Position numbers and translations under genes: made by a program. This document shows positions 19,754 to 30,200 of a stretch of 64,000 nucleotides of DNA, piece by piece. Under the pieces are notes generated by a model. That model searched no databases, was not told where the DNA came from, and saw only the letters and a list, made by a program, of their open reading frames with translations. The DNA lies in NCBI GenBank assembly GCA_928724745.1, contig CAKMXJ010000002.1, positions 620,001 through 684,000 of the forward strand. The letters run 5' to 3'. Numbering within the stretch: position 1 is the stretch's first letter; every line of letters begins with the position of its first letter. Origin of the DNA: Anthracocystis setariae (lineage: Eukaryota > Basidiomycota > Ustilaginomycetes > Ustilaginales > Ustilaginaceae).

Positions 19754-20226
19754 GACGATCTGTTGAAAGGGCGGCAGGCTCGGTCAACCTTGGCTACGCC
19801 GAGGGAAAGACAAGTATCACGAGGAAAGTTAGAGACTACAAGCGGCAAGGTATATAGTTCTGACAGTGTGGGGCAAGATACGAGGTGAGAGGAGAGGTGT
19901 GAAACACGAGGAGACTAGAGTGGCTGCACGTTGGACCTTTTGACAGCTGCGCTTTGGCTGGACTGCCGTGTTGAACTTCAGAGTATTTTAATCGAATTCG
20001 AGCTTTTTCGCCGAGACTACTGCTATGGTTGGAGACCCTGCTTAATGCCTCCCTCTCTAGAATGACGACGACCATTCTGCGTCTTTGATCAATGCGACCA
20101 CCTTCGATTCCGATGCTTGGCCGTGTAGCAAGACGACAGATCTGGCTGCTTCATCTACCAGTACGAATCGAGAGGAAGATTGGGTTGTCGAGGCTCCAAG
20201 CGTGCCAAATTGCAAGGTGTCTGTCG
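19754..20226. promoter_or_regulatory. Divergent promoter region (ABC transporter / DUF2256-DUF3253 gene)
   Basis: About 470 bases. A TATATA at 19851-19856 lies about 98 bases upstream of the ABC transporter start and is a plausible TATA box for it. The right part (20092-20226) is open in frame with the DUF2256 gene from an upstream ATG; whether this is coding is uncertain. Confidence 0.5.
19851..19856 (-). promoter_or_regulatory. Candidate TATA box of the ABCC transporter gene
   Basis: TATATA about 98 bases upstream of the ATG at 19753, in an otherwise mixed-composition region. Position is reasonable for a fungal TATA element; no other support. Confidence 0.35.
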
Positions 20227-20997
20227 ATGGCTCGAAAGTCAGCGCGCGCACTGGCGGCAGCGGCGGAAGCTACGTCGTCTTCCGGCGATGAAGGTACAAC
20301 TGGCAAAGCATCAGCTTCTAAGCTGGCGCCTAAGTCATGTCTGACGTGTGGCAGGGTGATTACCGCCCGAGCCAAGTGGGCCAAAGATTGGGCGGGCATC
20401 AAGTACTGTTCGGATCGCTGTAGATCGACTCGTCCAGGCAAGATCCTCGCTCGCTTCACCACACCTCACGACCTTGGCGATCTCGAAACGGCTACAGGGG
20501 TCACAGTAGAACCCTCTCGTCACGGGGAATCCCTCATCACTGTGGACATTGAGACGTTGGTCGAATCCGTAATTCTATCCCTATCGACCCAAACCAAACC
20601 AAGCCAACGAGACAACTTACCAACGCTCGAAGACGTCCAGCGCACCATCACGCACCTTGTCAATACCGCTGCGATCCAAACCAATACTACCACTCACCAA
20701 CCCGAACCCGAGTCAAATAACGTCACTGACGTCGCTTCGACCAACACAGAGCAGGCAACGCACGAGCGACATGTCTTGTGGAAAGCGCTCGATAGCCCAC
20801 CAGGGTTGCGAGAACGCATACGCAGAGCTGCGCGCCGTCTGGCTCTCGGCATCACTCACGACTCTGATCCCAACCAGACCGAATTCGTCACCACCATTCA
20901 CGGCCAGATCGAATTATTACAAGCGGGAAAGCCACTCGGCACAGTCCAAGACTTGTCGTTCGCAAAAGGCGTGGTTCACATTCGCAGCAAAGGATGA
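20227..20997 (+). CDS. DUF2256 + DUF3253 domain protein
   Basis: A 256-residue protein from ATG 20227 (MARKSARAL), which resembles the usual start of DUF2256 proteins. An in-frame ATG at 20092 would add 45 residues; neither ATG has a strong context. Residues 35-65 form the DUF2256 zinc-ribbon-like motif (CLTCGRVITARAKWAKDWAGIKYCSDRC: two Cys pairs with the conserved W-x-K-x-W spacing). Residues 185-255 match DUF3253 (RERIRRAARRLAL then IHGQIELLQAGKPLG), a small winged-helix-like domain. In bacteria the two domains also occur together, often in small proteins of unknown function. Between them lies a Thr/Gln/Asn-rich linker. Function is unknown. Confidence 0.75.
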   Translation: MARKSARALAAAAEATSSSGDEGTTGKASASKLAPKSCLTCGRVITARAKWAKDWAGIKYCSDRCRSTRPGKILARFTTPHDLGDLETATGVTVEPSRHGESLITVDIETLVESVILSLSTQTKPSQRDNLPTLEDVQRTITHLVNTAAIQTNTTTHQPEPESNNVTDVASTNTEQATHERHVLWKALDSPPGLRERIRRAARRLALGITHDSDPNQTEFVTTIHGQIELLQAGKPLGTVQDLSFAKGVVHIRSKG

Positions 20998-21063
20998 AAC
21001 CTATCGAACTAATGTAACTGGGAAAGGGCATTTGCTTCGGACAGATATGGTGCTTGTGGTGTT

Positions 21064-22047
21064 TCAGAGATTGAGACCCACGTCCCAGCCCATCTCATCG
21101 AGTGTCCAGCCAAAGACAGTGCCGGTGTCCTGGTCGAAGACGAACTTGTTCAACCTGGTGCTTCTCTTTGGATCTTTGGAGATGCTGCTCACTCTGTGCA
21201 TCTCGTCGTCACTTAGCTTGAGGAGCGTGATGTTCTGCTTCATCCTCTGTTCGTTGGTTGATTTGGGAGCCACCGAGACGCCGCGCTGCACATTCCACGA
21301 GAGCGCTACATTGGCCGCCGTGGTATTGTGAGCCTTTGCGATCTCGAGCAGATCCTTGTCGTTGTGGATGCGATTGTCATACTGACCCAACGGGCTGTAT
21401 GCCGTGACATGGATTCCCTTGTGCTTGCAGTAGTCCACCGTGGCCTGGTCGGGCAGATAGGGGTGCGACTCGATCTGGTTCACGGCGGGAACGACTTTGG
21501 CCGTCTTGAGCAAGATTTCAAGGTTCTTGGGGCTAAAGTTGGACACGCCGATGGCTTTGACCTTGCCCTTGTGCGAATTGAGGAAGATGTCCTCCATCTT
21601 TGCCCAAGTCTCGTTGAAGGTGGGGCCGAGGTGCTTCTGACTTTCCAGGCCGAAAGTCTGTCCAACGCCGAAATCGCCGTTGCCGTCCTTCCAGCCCTGA
21701 GGCCAATGAAGGAGCCAAAGATCGATGTAATCGAGATGGAGCCTGTCAAACGATTTTTCGAATTCGCCAACGGGGTCTTGCACTGCAGCGGGGGCGAGCT
21801 TAGTAGTGACAAAGACCTCGGAGCGAGGCACGGTGGATTGGCGAACGGCTTGACCTACTTCCACTTCGTTTCCGTAGGCAGTAGCGGAGTCGAGGTGGCG
21901 GTAGCCCGCCTTGTCGATGGCCATCTTGATGGAACCGACGAGCTCAGGATCGGAGCTGTTGTCACCGACCTTGCCCTGCCAGCAGCCAAGGCCAACCGAG
22001 GCGATCTTGTTGCCCGTGTTGAGCGTAAAGTAAGGGATGTCGGCCAT
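21064..22047 (-). CDS. Aldo-keto reductase
   Basis: A 327-residue protein from ATG 22047-22045. The full AKR TIM-barrel pattern is present with the catalytic tetrad: Asp and Tyr in HLDSATAYGNE, Lys in VTTKLAP and His in LLHWPQG. The NADPH-binding loop ends with the typical APKSTNEQRMKQN. It resembles fungal AKRs that reduce aldehydes such as glycerol-forming glyceraldehyde or xylose, but the substrate cannot be fixed from sequence. It converges closely with the DUF2256/DUF3253 gene (66 bases apart) and is divergent from the EFM7-like gene. Confidence 0.93.
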   Translation of the reverse strand: MADIPYFTLNTGNKIASVGLGCWQGKVGDNSSDPELVGSIKMAIDKAGYRHLDSATAYGNEVEVGQAVRQSTVPRSEVFVTTKLAPAAVQDPVGEFEKSFDRLHLDYIDLWLLHWPQGWKDGNGDFGVGQTFGLESQKHLGPTFNETWAKMEDIFLNSHKGKVKAIGVSNFSPKNLEILLKTAKVVPAVNQIESHPYLPDQATVDYCKHKGIHVTAYSPLGQYDNRIHNDKDLLEIAKAHNTTAANVALSWNVQRGVSVAPKSTNEQRMKQNITLLKLSDDEMHRVSSISKDPKRSTRLNKFVFDQDTGTVFGWTLDEMGWDVGLNL

Positions 22048-22621
22048 TTTGGAGATGGATCTTTGGTCGACAAAGGGAAGCTTTTGGGTGCTTTGATGCG
22101 GGAGAAGTCAAAAGTAGTGAAGTGCAACAAGACAGATGTCTGAACTATGCCCAACGTCTTCGTTTTGGACTGCTAAGGAGTGCGATGACGGCGCAGGAGG
22201 TAAGGAAGCTGCAAAAGCGGAAGAAGGCTTGGCGGGAGACGGCACGCTCTTGGTCGTCGGTTCGAGACGAACTGAAGATGCGACGTAGATTTGGCAAGGG
22301 CATGACTTGAGTTGCTCGCCGAGTCAGCCGATCGACGTCAAAAGTGGGGGTTGTGATGACTTGATGCTTTGAACGAGCGTTGAGTGAACACGGGCTGAGT
22401 TGGATTACTCTTCTGTGTACAGACTGTAGCTTTGCTGAGCAGAAATGGCCCAAGCCAAAAGGGATAGCCGAGGTGGAGCAAAGCGGGCGGCTGGCTGGCT
22501 GGCACAAGCAAAGCGGTCCTCCGTGGACAAAAGCAGCAGCAGCAGCAAAAAAAAAAAAAGAAAACTCATCATGCTGCATTGACCTCTTGCTTTCCACAAC
22601 CAGACTCACTCTTCTTTGCTG
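22048..22621. promoter_or_regulatory. Divergent intergenic region with AGC repeat and A tract
   Basis: About 570 bases between the aldo-keto reductase and the EFM7-like gene. A short (AGC)n run directly followed by an A13 tract lies at about 22530-22559, some 65 bases before the EFM7-like start. No gene is visible. Confidence 0.5.
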
Positions 22622-23776
22622 ATGAGCGTCCAAGACCCTTTGGATGATGGAGCATCTGTCTCCTCCTCTTCCAGTGGGACAGACGATGTGGAACGCCGAC
22701 CTCACTCACCCACGTCTCTTTTCGAGGACTCACTCTTTACCCTCTTCTCGCACAACCAGCCCGCACACGGTGACCCCGGCGACCTTTGCAAGTACACGCA
22801 TCCCAATCTTCCGTCGCGCTACCACGACTCTTGCTCTTCAGCTCCAAACAAGACTACACTAAGGTACAGAATCGCTCAGAACAGTGCATCCAACACAAAG
22901 CTCTTTGCGCACCACCAGTGGGATGCAGGCCTCTACCTCGCAGACTTGATTGCCGAACACAGCTCGTCCGTCGAAAAGGGAAAACAGAAGGAAATCAACT
23001 TGATCGATGTTCGCAACAAGACCGTCGTCGAGCTCGGTGCTGGGACGGGTCTTCCCAGTCTGGTAGCGTGCGTCATGGGTGCTAAAAACACCGTGATTAC
23101 AGACTATCCCGACCCACACCTCATCGATAACCTCGAACTGAATCTGGATCTAGCGCTAGTGCCCAGGCCTCGTAGTAAAACCAAAGGAGCGCAACGCCAG
23201 CTCCATCCTCACTATCTTGACGCACGTGCGCGAATCCAAGTGCTGGGATTAGGCTGGGGCAATGACGCGGAAGAAGCAGCTGTGCTAGCAGTTTGCAGCA
23301 GTAACCAGCGCGGTGAGGGCTACGATCTCGTTCTCGCAGCCGACGTTCTGTGGGTGTCTTCCGCACATCCACTGCTGATCCATTCGATCCGAAAACTTCT
23401 CAAGCGTGATCGTAATGCAAGATGCATATTGATTGCGGGCTTTCACACAGGTCGGCCGGCTGTACGTCGGTTCTTCCACCTGCTCGCTCAACCGGCACAT
23501 GAGAAAGACGCCACGCTGGAGGACGCAAGGACAGCAGGTATCGTGCCTGACTGGCAAGAAGACAAGTTCGGCGGAATCTGGGAGAGACACATTAACGGTT
23601 CGCAACGCGCATGGTCCGGTGGCCCAATACACCGCAACTCGCAAGGCACCACCCAAGCAGAATCGAACGGATTGTTTGGCTCGTTGGAAAAGGAGCGACA
23701 AGAGGAAATGGGCGATATCAGCGACCGTGCAAGTTGGGTTGTGGTTGCATCACTACGATGGGCTGACCTTGACTAA
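22622..23776 (+). CDS. efm7: EFM7/NNT1-type protein N-methyltransferase
   Basis: A 384-residue protein from ATG 22622; the longer frame starts at TTG (22616). After a short acidic N-terminus it has the EFM7 pattern: SLFED, then HHQWDAGLYLADLI (the W-x-A-G-x-Y segment), motif I VVELGAGTGLPSL for S-adenosylmethionine, ITDYPDPHLIDNLELN, and DLVLAADVLWV. Yeast Efm7 methylates the N-terminal Gly and the adjacent Lys of eEF1A; the family was earlier called nicotinamide N-methyltransferase-like. At 384 residues it is longer than yeast Efm7 (about 261), mostly through an N-terminal insert and C-terminal extension. Homology is clear over the core. Confidence 0.85.
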   Translation: MSVQDPLDDGASVSSSSSGTDDVERRPHSPTSLFEDSLFTLFSHNQPAHGDPGDLCKYTHPNLPSRYHDSCSSAPNKTTLRYRIAQNSASNTKLFAHHQWDAGLYLADLIAEHSSSVEKGKQKEINLIDVRNKTVVELGAGTGLPSLVACVMGAKNTVITDYPDPHLIDNLELNLDLALVPRPRSKTKGAQRQLHPHYLDARARIQVLGLGWGNDAEEAAVLAVCSSNQRGEGYDLVLAADVLWVSSAHPLLIHSIRKLLKRDRNARCILIAGFHTGRPAVRRFFHLLAQPAHEKDATLEDARTAGIVPDWQEDKFGGIWERHINGSQRAWSGGPIHRNSQGTTQAESNGLFGSLEKERQEEMGDISDRASWVVVASLRWADLD

Positions 23777-23874
23777 TCTCATTCGATCAACCTCAAGCAT
23801 TGAAACTGTCAAGATTGAAAGTTTGTATTAGACGGATCAATATGAGCAAGGGTATCTACACGACAATTTTGAAA

Positions 23875-24915
23875 CTAGGCGTTGTCTCGATTCTTCTTAT
23901 CCTCTGCCTCACGGATGGCGTGGGATCCATCCTTGGCCTCGTCAAAGTTGTAGAAGGGCAAGTCGAACAGCACTGTGCTTTTGATCCACTTTGGCAGATG
24001 CTTGTAGAACCCATTGGGCAGAGGAATGAGAAGAGAGGTTCGGTTGCGGAACGCTTTCATCCTCTGCCAAGGATCGGTTTCCTGCTGATCGTGCCAAGGT
24101 TCAAGCGCCTGAGCCTGTTTATCGGGACCATGCGACATGAGAAAGTACTTTTGCTGCGAAGGTTTTTCGGCCAACGGAATGCCGGATAGGAAGAGGAGGA
24201 GAGCCATGGTGATGATGGGCGAAAAGATGGAGGCGTACAGCGCGTCGTGTCCGCGCTTGGAAGCTTCGGTCGAGTTGCCAAGGGCGAGCAGCCAAATGCC
24301 CCACCAAAGCAAGATCTCTCCAAAGTAGTTGGGTCTCCTGGAGTACTTCCAGATACCTGCATCGGTGATGGCTCCCTTGGGAGGCTTGGTGACCGACTTG
24401 AACCTGTACTTTTGGATGTCGGCAAGCGCCTCCAAGATGAAACCGATGCCGAACAAGATGATGCCAACGACATCCTTGCCATTGCCAAACCTCGCATTTC
24501 CGCCGCCGTTGGCAGGGTCGCTGCTGTTGGGAGAGTTGAGGACAGTGACGGGCATGGTGATGGTCCAGATCCAGATCAATTGGAAAGTCCAAAAACCCAA
24601 GAAGCTGAGAGGTTTGGAACGCATCTCATCGAACCTGGTGTCACCGCCCATCTTGAGCATACGGAACAGTTGGAAGGCTCCGAGGCGGACGCCCCATGCC
24701 ATCACAAAGACGCTGGCGATCACGTTGCGGGCATAGTACTGATCTCCGCAGCAGAGCGTGAAGATGGCTAGGAAGATGGCGTTGACGGCGGACCAGAAAT
24801 CGGTGATGGTGTCGATCTGGAGGCCGAATGCGATGACGAAGCCGAGGAGCTGCCAGCCGAGTGAGATGAGGAACGTGATGGAGAGGTAAAAGTTGTCCAA
24901 AACGTGGACTACCAT
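23875..24915 (-). CDS. DUF1295 / steroid 5-alpha-reductase-like membrane protein
   Basis: A 346-residue protein from ATG 24915-24913 with about seven hydrophobic segments. The DUF1295 signature is clear: GFWTFQLIWIWTITMPV, then GFILEALADIQKYRFK, then KYSRRPNYFGEILLWWGIW, which is the cofactor-binding segment shared with steroid 5-alpha reductases and related ER enzymes. The C-terminal 90 residues are hydrophilic. The protein probably reduces a lipid or sterol double bond, or is a methyltransferase-like relative; the substrate is unknown. It converges with the EFM7-like gene (about 100 bases apart). Confidence 0.87.
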   Translation of the reverse strand: MVVHVLDNFYLSITFLISLGWQLLGFVIAFGLQIDTITDFWSAVNAIFLAIFTLCCGDQYYARNVIASVFVMAWGVRLGAFQLFRMLKMGGDTRFDEMRSKPLSFLGFWTFQLIWIWTITMPVTVLNSPNSSDPANGGGNARFGNGKDVVGIILFGIGFILEALADIQKYRFKSVTKPPKGAITDAGIWKYSRRPNYFGEILLWWGIWLLALGNSTEASKRGHDALYASIFSPIITMALLLFLSGIPLAEKPSQQKYFLMSHGPDKQAQALEPWHDQQETDPWQRMKAFRNRTSLLIPLPNGFYKHLPKWIKSTVLFDLPFYNFDEAKDGSHAIREAEDKKNRDNA

Positions 24916-25885
24916 GATGTAGTATTGGGGTGCTTTTGGTCAGGAGCGTGACAGATGGATGCTGTGAGGATGGTTTGGTTGAATGAAACCGTCTCATGAA
25001 AAGGTCAGGGTATATGTAGTGATGGTGAGGGAGCAAGTGAATCCCTTTCTTAACTCAGGGTGGCACTTTGGATTGCAGTCGCCATGGTTCGGCTCGTCAG
25101 AACTGCTCGGAAATGCTCACCAAGCATGCAACGTCACTACTAACTACTTTGGATATTCTTGGCTCACACATCCGATCCACGTTCAGGTAGGAGGTCGATT
25201 TTCAGTCGGCCATTTTAGAGAACTGCTGCGACCTTGATTGCCATTGCTCCGAGTATACCACAACATCCTCTGGCATGATTCCTGGTTATGACCAGCATTT
25301 CTCATTCAGCTCTGAACAGAACAAGCGGCTGTTCTTAGCGTGGAGGAGCGCCACGATGTCATGCCAGAGGTCAGAAAGCAATATCCGCCGAGGGAATGGA
25401 AACCCTTTGGTAAGCTGCAGCGACTCGCAGTCTTGGCCGATTAAGTTGAAATTTATGCAAATGTTAAGCCGTATCTATCTGTAACGGGGTCGGGCAGAAA
25501 CATCACGCGCACGAGAGAGTCTAGGCGAGGTTGGCTGTGGTGACGATGACGGAAAGTCGCATTTGGTCGGATGCGGCAAAGTAGATTACAGGACAGTATT
25601 ATTAATAATAAATTTGGGCGTCCGTGCTGAGCCGCTCTCGCCTTTGGCTGCAGGAACGGTAAGCTGAACCGCTCAAGCCAGCCAAGTTGGTCGCCTCATC
25701 TCCTCCACCGCACAGCCCGCTTTGCGCTCCTTTGCTCGCCATCACAGTGCCTACCATCACCACCTCGCTCCACTCATCTCCACCTATCCTTCTCCCAATA
25801 ATCGATACCCCTACAACCTCTTTTGGCGCCTTGGTCCAAGCGTAACTCCCCTCTTTCAGCCCAGTCGAGGCTCCCTTTGCCCACG
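24916..25885. promoter_or_regulatory. Divergent intergenic region (DUF1295 / RVS167-like)
   Basis: About 970 bases without a supported gene. It holds a 12-bp inverted repeat (CCTCTGGCATGA at 25267-25278 and its complement at 25359-25370), an AT-rich TTATTAATAATAAATTT near 25600-25615, and a pyrimidine-rich leader (25700-25880) before the RVS167-like start. Confidence 0.45.
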
Positions 25886-27214
25886 ATGAAGGGTCTCACA
25901 AAAGCCATCAAGCGCACGCCGCATCTCATGACATCCAAAATTGGCATGTCCGCCAAATCATCCGACCCTGCATTCGACGCACTCAACCAGCGCTTCACTA
26001 TCCTCGAAAAGCTCTCTGAGAAGCTTGGCAAGGATGCCGCCTCGTTCCGTGATGCAGTTCGAAACATGCTTCTCTCTGGTGCCAACTTTGGCCGTCACTT
26101 TGACACTCTATTCCAGCCCATCGGCAGCGAGTACGACCTCGAGCGTCGACACCCCAACGCAAATCACACCATCACCAACCTGCCAGCCTACCAGCAACTC
26201 ATGGACCAACTCAAGGAAACCCTCACCCCCGAGATCGAGTTGATTGAAAGCCGTGTTCTTGGCCCCACCAAGGACTTCCAAACCGTCATCAAAGCCATCC
26301 GCAAAAACATCACCAAGCGAGACCACAAACTCGTCGACTACGACCGTCACAACAACTCGTACTCCAAGCTACGCGACAAGAAGGAAAAGACGCTCAAGGA
26401 CGAACAAAACCTGTTCAAAGTAGAGCAGGACTTTGAAACTGCCGCCGCCGACTACGAGTACTACAACAATGCTCTCAAAGAAGAACTGCCACGCTTCTTT
26501 GAGCTGGCCTCGGCCTTCATGACGCCGCTCTTCCACAGCTTCTACTACATGCAACTCAACGTCTTCTACCTCACCATGGAACGTCTGCAGAGCTTCGCGC
26601 AAGCCAAGTACGACCTCACCAACAACTCGATCGCCGTCGTCGAAGATACGTACATGGCGCAACTCACCGACGCTGCCGAGAAACTCGATGCGCTCTCGAT
26701 CCGCAAAGGTGCTACGCCCAGTGCCCGAATCCTCGCCCAAAACAGGGGCGGCGGCTCGGGTGGCGGGCTCAACCGAAGCGGTTCGAGGACCAGCGGCGGC
26801 CTCGGCCTAGGAAGCGGCGCACCCAGTAGAACCGGCTCGGTCCTATCGTCGTCTCACTCGGCTGCCGCCGTCCCACCACCGGCATACTCCACCGCTACCA
26901 CCACCACCACCACCACCACCACTGCTGCTGCTGCTGCTGCTGCTGCTGGCGGTGCCGCTTCAAGCGGACTAGCGAATAAACGCGCACCACCGCCACCTCC
27001 GATCAAACCCAAACCGGGCGCAGCCGATCCACCCAAATTCTACGTTACCGCACTGTACGATTACACCGCCACCGCCGACGGCGACCTCAGCTTTCGCGTC
27101 GGAGATCGCATCCAAGTCACTCAGCGCACCGCCAGCACCGATGATTGGTGGACCGGCGTACTACTCAACGGACAGTCGGGCATCTTTCCAGGCAACTATG
27201 TTCGCGAAGAATGA
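25886..27214 (+). CDS. rvs167: BAR-SH3 endocytosis protein, Rvs167/amphiphysin-like
   Basis: A 442-residue protein from ATG 25886; the longer frame starts at TTG. The N-terminus MKGLTKAIKRTPHLM and the 1-235 region form an amphiphysin-type BAR domain (helices with EKTLKDEQNLFKVEQDFETA and LPRFFELASAFMTPLFHSFY). A low-complexity linker of Gly/Ser, Thr and Ala (about 260-375) follows, then a Pro patch (APPPPPIKPKPG) and an SH3 domain at about 385-440 (FYVTALYDYTATADGDLSFRVGD through GIFPGNYV). BAR domains bend membranes and the SH3 links to actin machinery in endocytosis. Yeast Rvs167 has the same order. The Thr/Ala runs are coded by trinucleotide repeats. It converges with the next gene (75 bases). 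Confidence 0.93.
   Translation: MKGLTKAIKRTPHLMTSKIGMSAKSSDPAFDALNQRFTILEKLSEKLGKDAASFRDAVRNMLLSGANFGRHFDTLFQPIGSEYDLERRHPNANHTITNLPAYQQLMDQLKETLTPEIELIESRVLGPTKDFQTVIKAIRKNITKRDHKLVDYDRHNNSYSKLRDKKEKTLKDEQNLFKVEQDFETAAADYEYYNNALKEELPRFFELASAFMTPLFHSFYYMQLNVFYLTMERLQSFAQAKYDLTNNSIAVVEDTYMAQLTDAAEKLDALSIRKGATPSARILAQNRGGGSGGGLNRSGSRTSGGLGLGSGAPSRTGSVLSSSHSAAAVPPPAYSTATTTTTTTTTAAAAAAAAGGAASSGLANKRAPPPPPIKPKPGAADPPKFYVTALYDYTATADGDLSFRVGDRIQVTQRTASTDDWWTGVLLNGQSGIFPGNYVREE
26895..26947 (+). repeat. Coding trinucleotide repeats (ACC)n-(GCT)n
   Basis: Inside the RVS167-like gene: about nine ACC codons giving a Thr run, followed directly by about nine GCT/GCT-like codons giving an Ala run. It lies in the disordered linker between the BAR and SH3 domains and keeps the reading frame. 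Confidence 0.8.
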
Positions 27215-27289
27215 CAAAGAGAATTTTTCTCTCGTAATGTATAAAAAAAAAAAAAAAACAAAAAAATCGACACTACTTTAGGTTTGGTT

Positions 27290-30200
27290 TTAGAATACGA
27301 CGCGATCACGGATGTCGAGGGGTTTGATCCAGATGAGGCCTGGACGACTTTTTGGACGTAGGATTGTCCATGGGGTTGTTGCCAATTGGTTTGGGCTGTT
27401 GGTTGGAGGCGGTGAGCAACGGGAGATGAGGATCTTGGCGTGTTCGGCGGTGCCTTGGGTTTCGATGATGATGGTGCCGTGCCAGGCGGGGTCTATGAGT
27501 TGGAGGTTGGCGCCTTGCGGTGAGATGATGGAGCCTGGAGTGATGGTGATGGCGGCACGGTAGAGCCATTTCGAGATGCGGTAGCGTGTACCTGTCGGAG
27601 CGGTGGTTTCGACTTGGTCTTGCACGAGCCGCATCGTGGATACGATCTGGTCGCGCCAGGGGAGGACGTCGAGGTAGACGACGGGTTGGCTAGCGTCCGA
27701 GCTTCGGATCATGTTGTGGTAGTAGCTCGGAGCGAATGCCAGGCAGTTTAGCCAGCTTGGCAAGTGGCCAGCTCGATCAAACATGACCGACAGATCGCGT
27801 AGATAGTGGCCATCGAAAATGTATTTGCCGTCGTTCCTCTCGTCTCCCACTGCTGTGTCCCAGACGACGTCACCTTTCTTCAGATGCGACCACACTCCTG
27901 CAATGAACAGCTCCCGCTCGCATCGAGCCAACTCCACATCGCTCAACCAGCCCGAACCACCCGAACACGGCACCCACGTGCGAAACAATCCCGCCCTGCC
28001 CGGCTTCCACGGACTCGTGGCCGCCACCGACGTGTCGAACGAGTCGGCCGACGGCGAAAGCGGCTTCTTCAAAGGCAGATGGTAATTCGGCTGCATCCTC
28101 AATCTCGTCAGCACGCGGTTGTACGCTCTCGTAGTCGATCTCGCCAACTTCGGGTAGCGCGGATCCACCTTGTGCGGCGCCCTGGCGAACTCTGCGCCGA
28201 CACGTGCGTACTCCGATTGCAAATCAAACGACAACAGGAATGCTTCGCAGTCAGCAAAGCTGAGCGGCAGCGGATCCTTCTCCACCACCTCTCCGTCCGT
28301 CTGAGACGGCAGCTTGGCCGACTTCCAAGCCTCGTATCCGATAGGTGCGAGGAAGCGCGAAAGCACGACTTCCCTGCCCGCGAGTTGACCGAGAGCGAAG
28401 CGAATCCCTTTCGACGTTTGTCGCAGCGCTTTCACGTCGGCGTAATCGAGATGGCTGACGAGGCGAGCCATGACGTCGGGCGTGGTAGCCGAGAAGATGA
28501 GTTCTGGCAGATCCGAGTACATGACCTGATCAATGTAATGGATGGTGTAACCCTCCTGTTCGCTGGTTCGATCCACGTTGACATATCTGCGGTGATCGAC
28601 CGCAAGAGAGGGATCGGCAAGACCGTGAGCACACCATCCACGACCATAGGTGATGCCACCTTCGCGATACGGCCCCTTTGGCTTGACGATCTCGGTGCTG
28701 TCCTCGTCGAAATCGGCCGAATCTTCGTCGTCGGTGGCAGCAAAAGTCGCTGCGAGTAATGAAGTCGAATTTGCTAGGGCTTCCGCTTTGATGGGCGTTC
28801 TTCTTGCTCCCACCTTGACAGCGTGACGAAATTTATCGAATCTGAAAGGCGCCATCTGCTGCACCACTGGGGCTGTGGAGGCTGGTACGCCATGGGTGCC
28901 GACGGCAAACTTGACCTGTGGAGGTGCACTATGCGACCATGGCGAGGATGTCGCCAGCATCGAGATAGGTTTTTCGTCCGAGGGAGTCCCAGGCATGTCG
29001 GAGCTGCTGTCGGTGCTGGATGGAGCGTCGCGATTCGATAAGGATCGCGCCAAGGAACCGCCCGTGGTAGCGCTCTTGGCCTCGACGTCGTCATCTGTGC
29101 CAGCATCCACAAAGACTTCCGACCCGGCATCTGAGTCGCTCTGAGCAGGGAAGACGTCCTCATCGTCTTCATCGTCCGAAGGTGGTGCTTTGGGGTCGAT
29201 ATATCCAGGAGGGAACCCTGCTGCTAGCGCCTTCTTCATTCGCCTCTCTTGCCTACGCCCTGCTTTCCTGGCGGCCACATCTTCCTCCTCGACTTGACGC
29301 TTAGCTTCCACTAATTTGCGCTCGTTATCGATGACAGCGTCGCGTGCAGCCTTGATCGCAGCCAGTCGTTCCTGTTCCTTGCGCTTGGCCTCTGCCTGCG
29401 CCTTCTTGACTGCCTCCCCTTCTCTGCGTTTGCGTTCCTCTTGCTCCTTCTGCTTCCTCCTGATCTCTTTTTCTTGGGCTTCCTTCTTTTTCCTTATCCT
29501 GTCTTGCTCGGCCGCGCGCTCCGCTTCGAGTTTCCTTCTCTGCGCTTCCTCCTTGTCCCTCTGCCTTGTCTCCTCCTTTTCCTGCCTACGCTTCTCTTCA
29601 CGTGCCAGACGACGAGCTTCGTGTTCCGCATGTCTGCGCTCTGCCGACTGCCTTTCTCGCTGCATCGCGTCGGATTCAAGTCGATCGCGAGAAGCTTTGG
29701 TTCTTATTCTCCTTTGGCCATCTTGCTGGGCCAGCTGGCGGCGATACACGTCGAGTCTATCTGCCTCCATCTGTGCCTCTCTGCTTCGTTCCCAGTCTCG
29801 AGCATCTGCATCGTCCTCTTCTGCCGTCTCGAACCCCTCGGCGTCGTCGGTAGATCGGCGGCGTAGATTGACAGGACGCTGTATTGTGGAGATGGGTTTG
29901 GATTTGATGCCAGCAGCTCTGTAGGGAGTGTCTGCAGATTGCGACAGGTGACGTCGCTCGTCTGATTTGCTTGGGGAGGTAGCGTTGGAGCGAGTGCGCG
30001 ATTTGGATTCGGCGGTGTCGGGGGGCAAAGGAGCTCTGCGCGCTGGTCTGGGAGGAGGTGCTGTGTGACTGGCCGACGACGCAGTGGAAGACGAGGAGGG
30101 GGCATGCTTCCATTCGATTCCGCCTCTGTCGTTCCGAATGATGGCTCGCTCGTCGCTTTGAGTCTTTGACGATGTTTTGGTTTGTGTGGTATGAACACTA

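Noticed and set aside
25267..25370. 12-bp inverted repeat 80 bases apart, resembling ends of a small transposable element
   Set aside because: No target-site duplication at the outer edges and no second copy seen. A pair like this is expected about once by chance in a window of this size.
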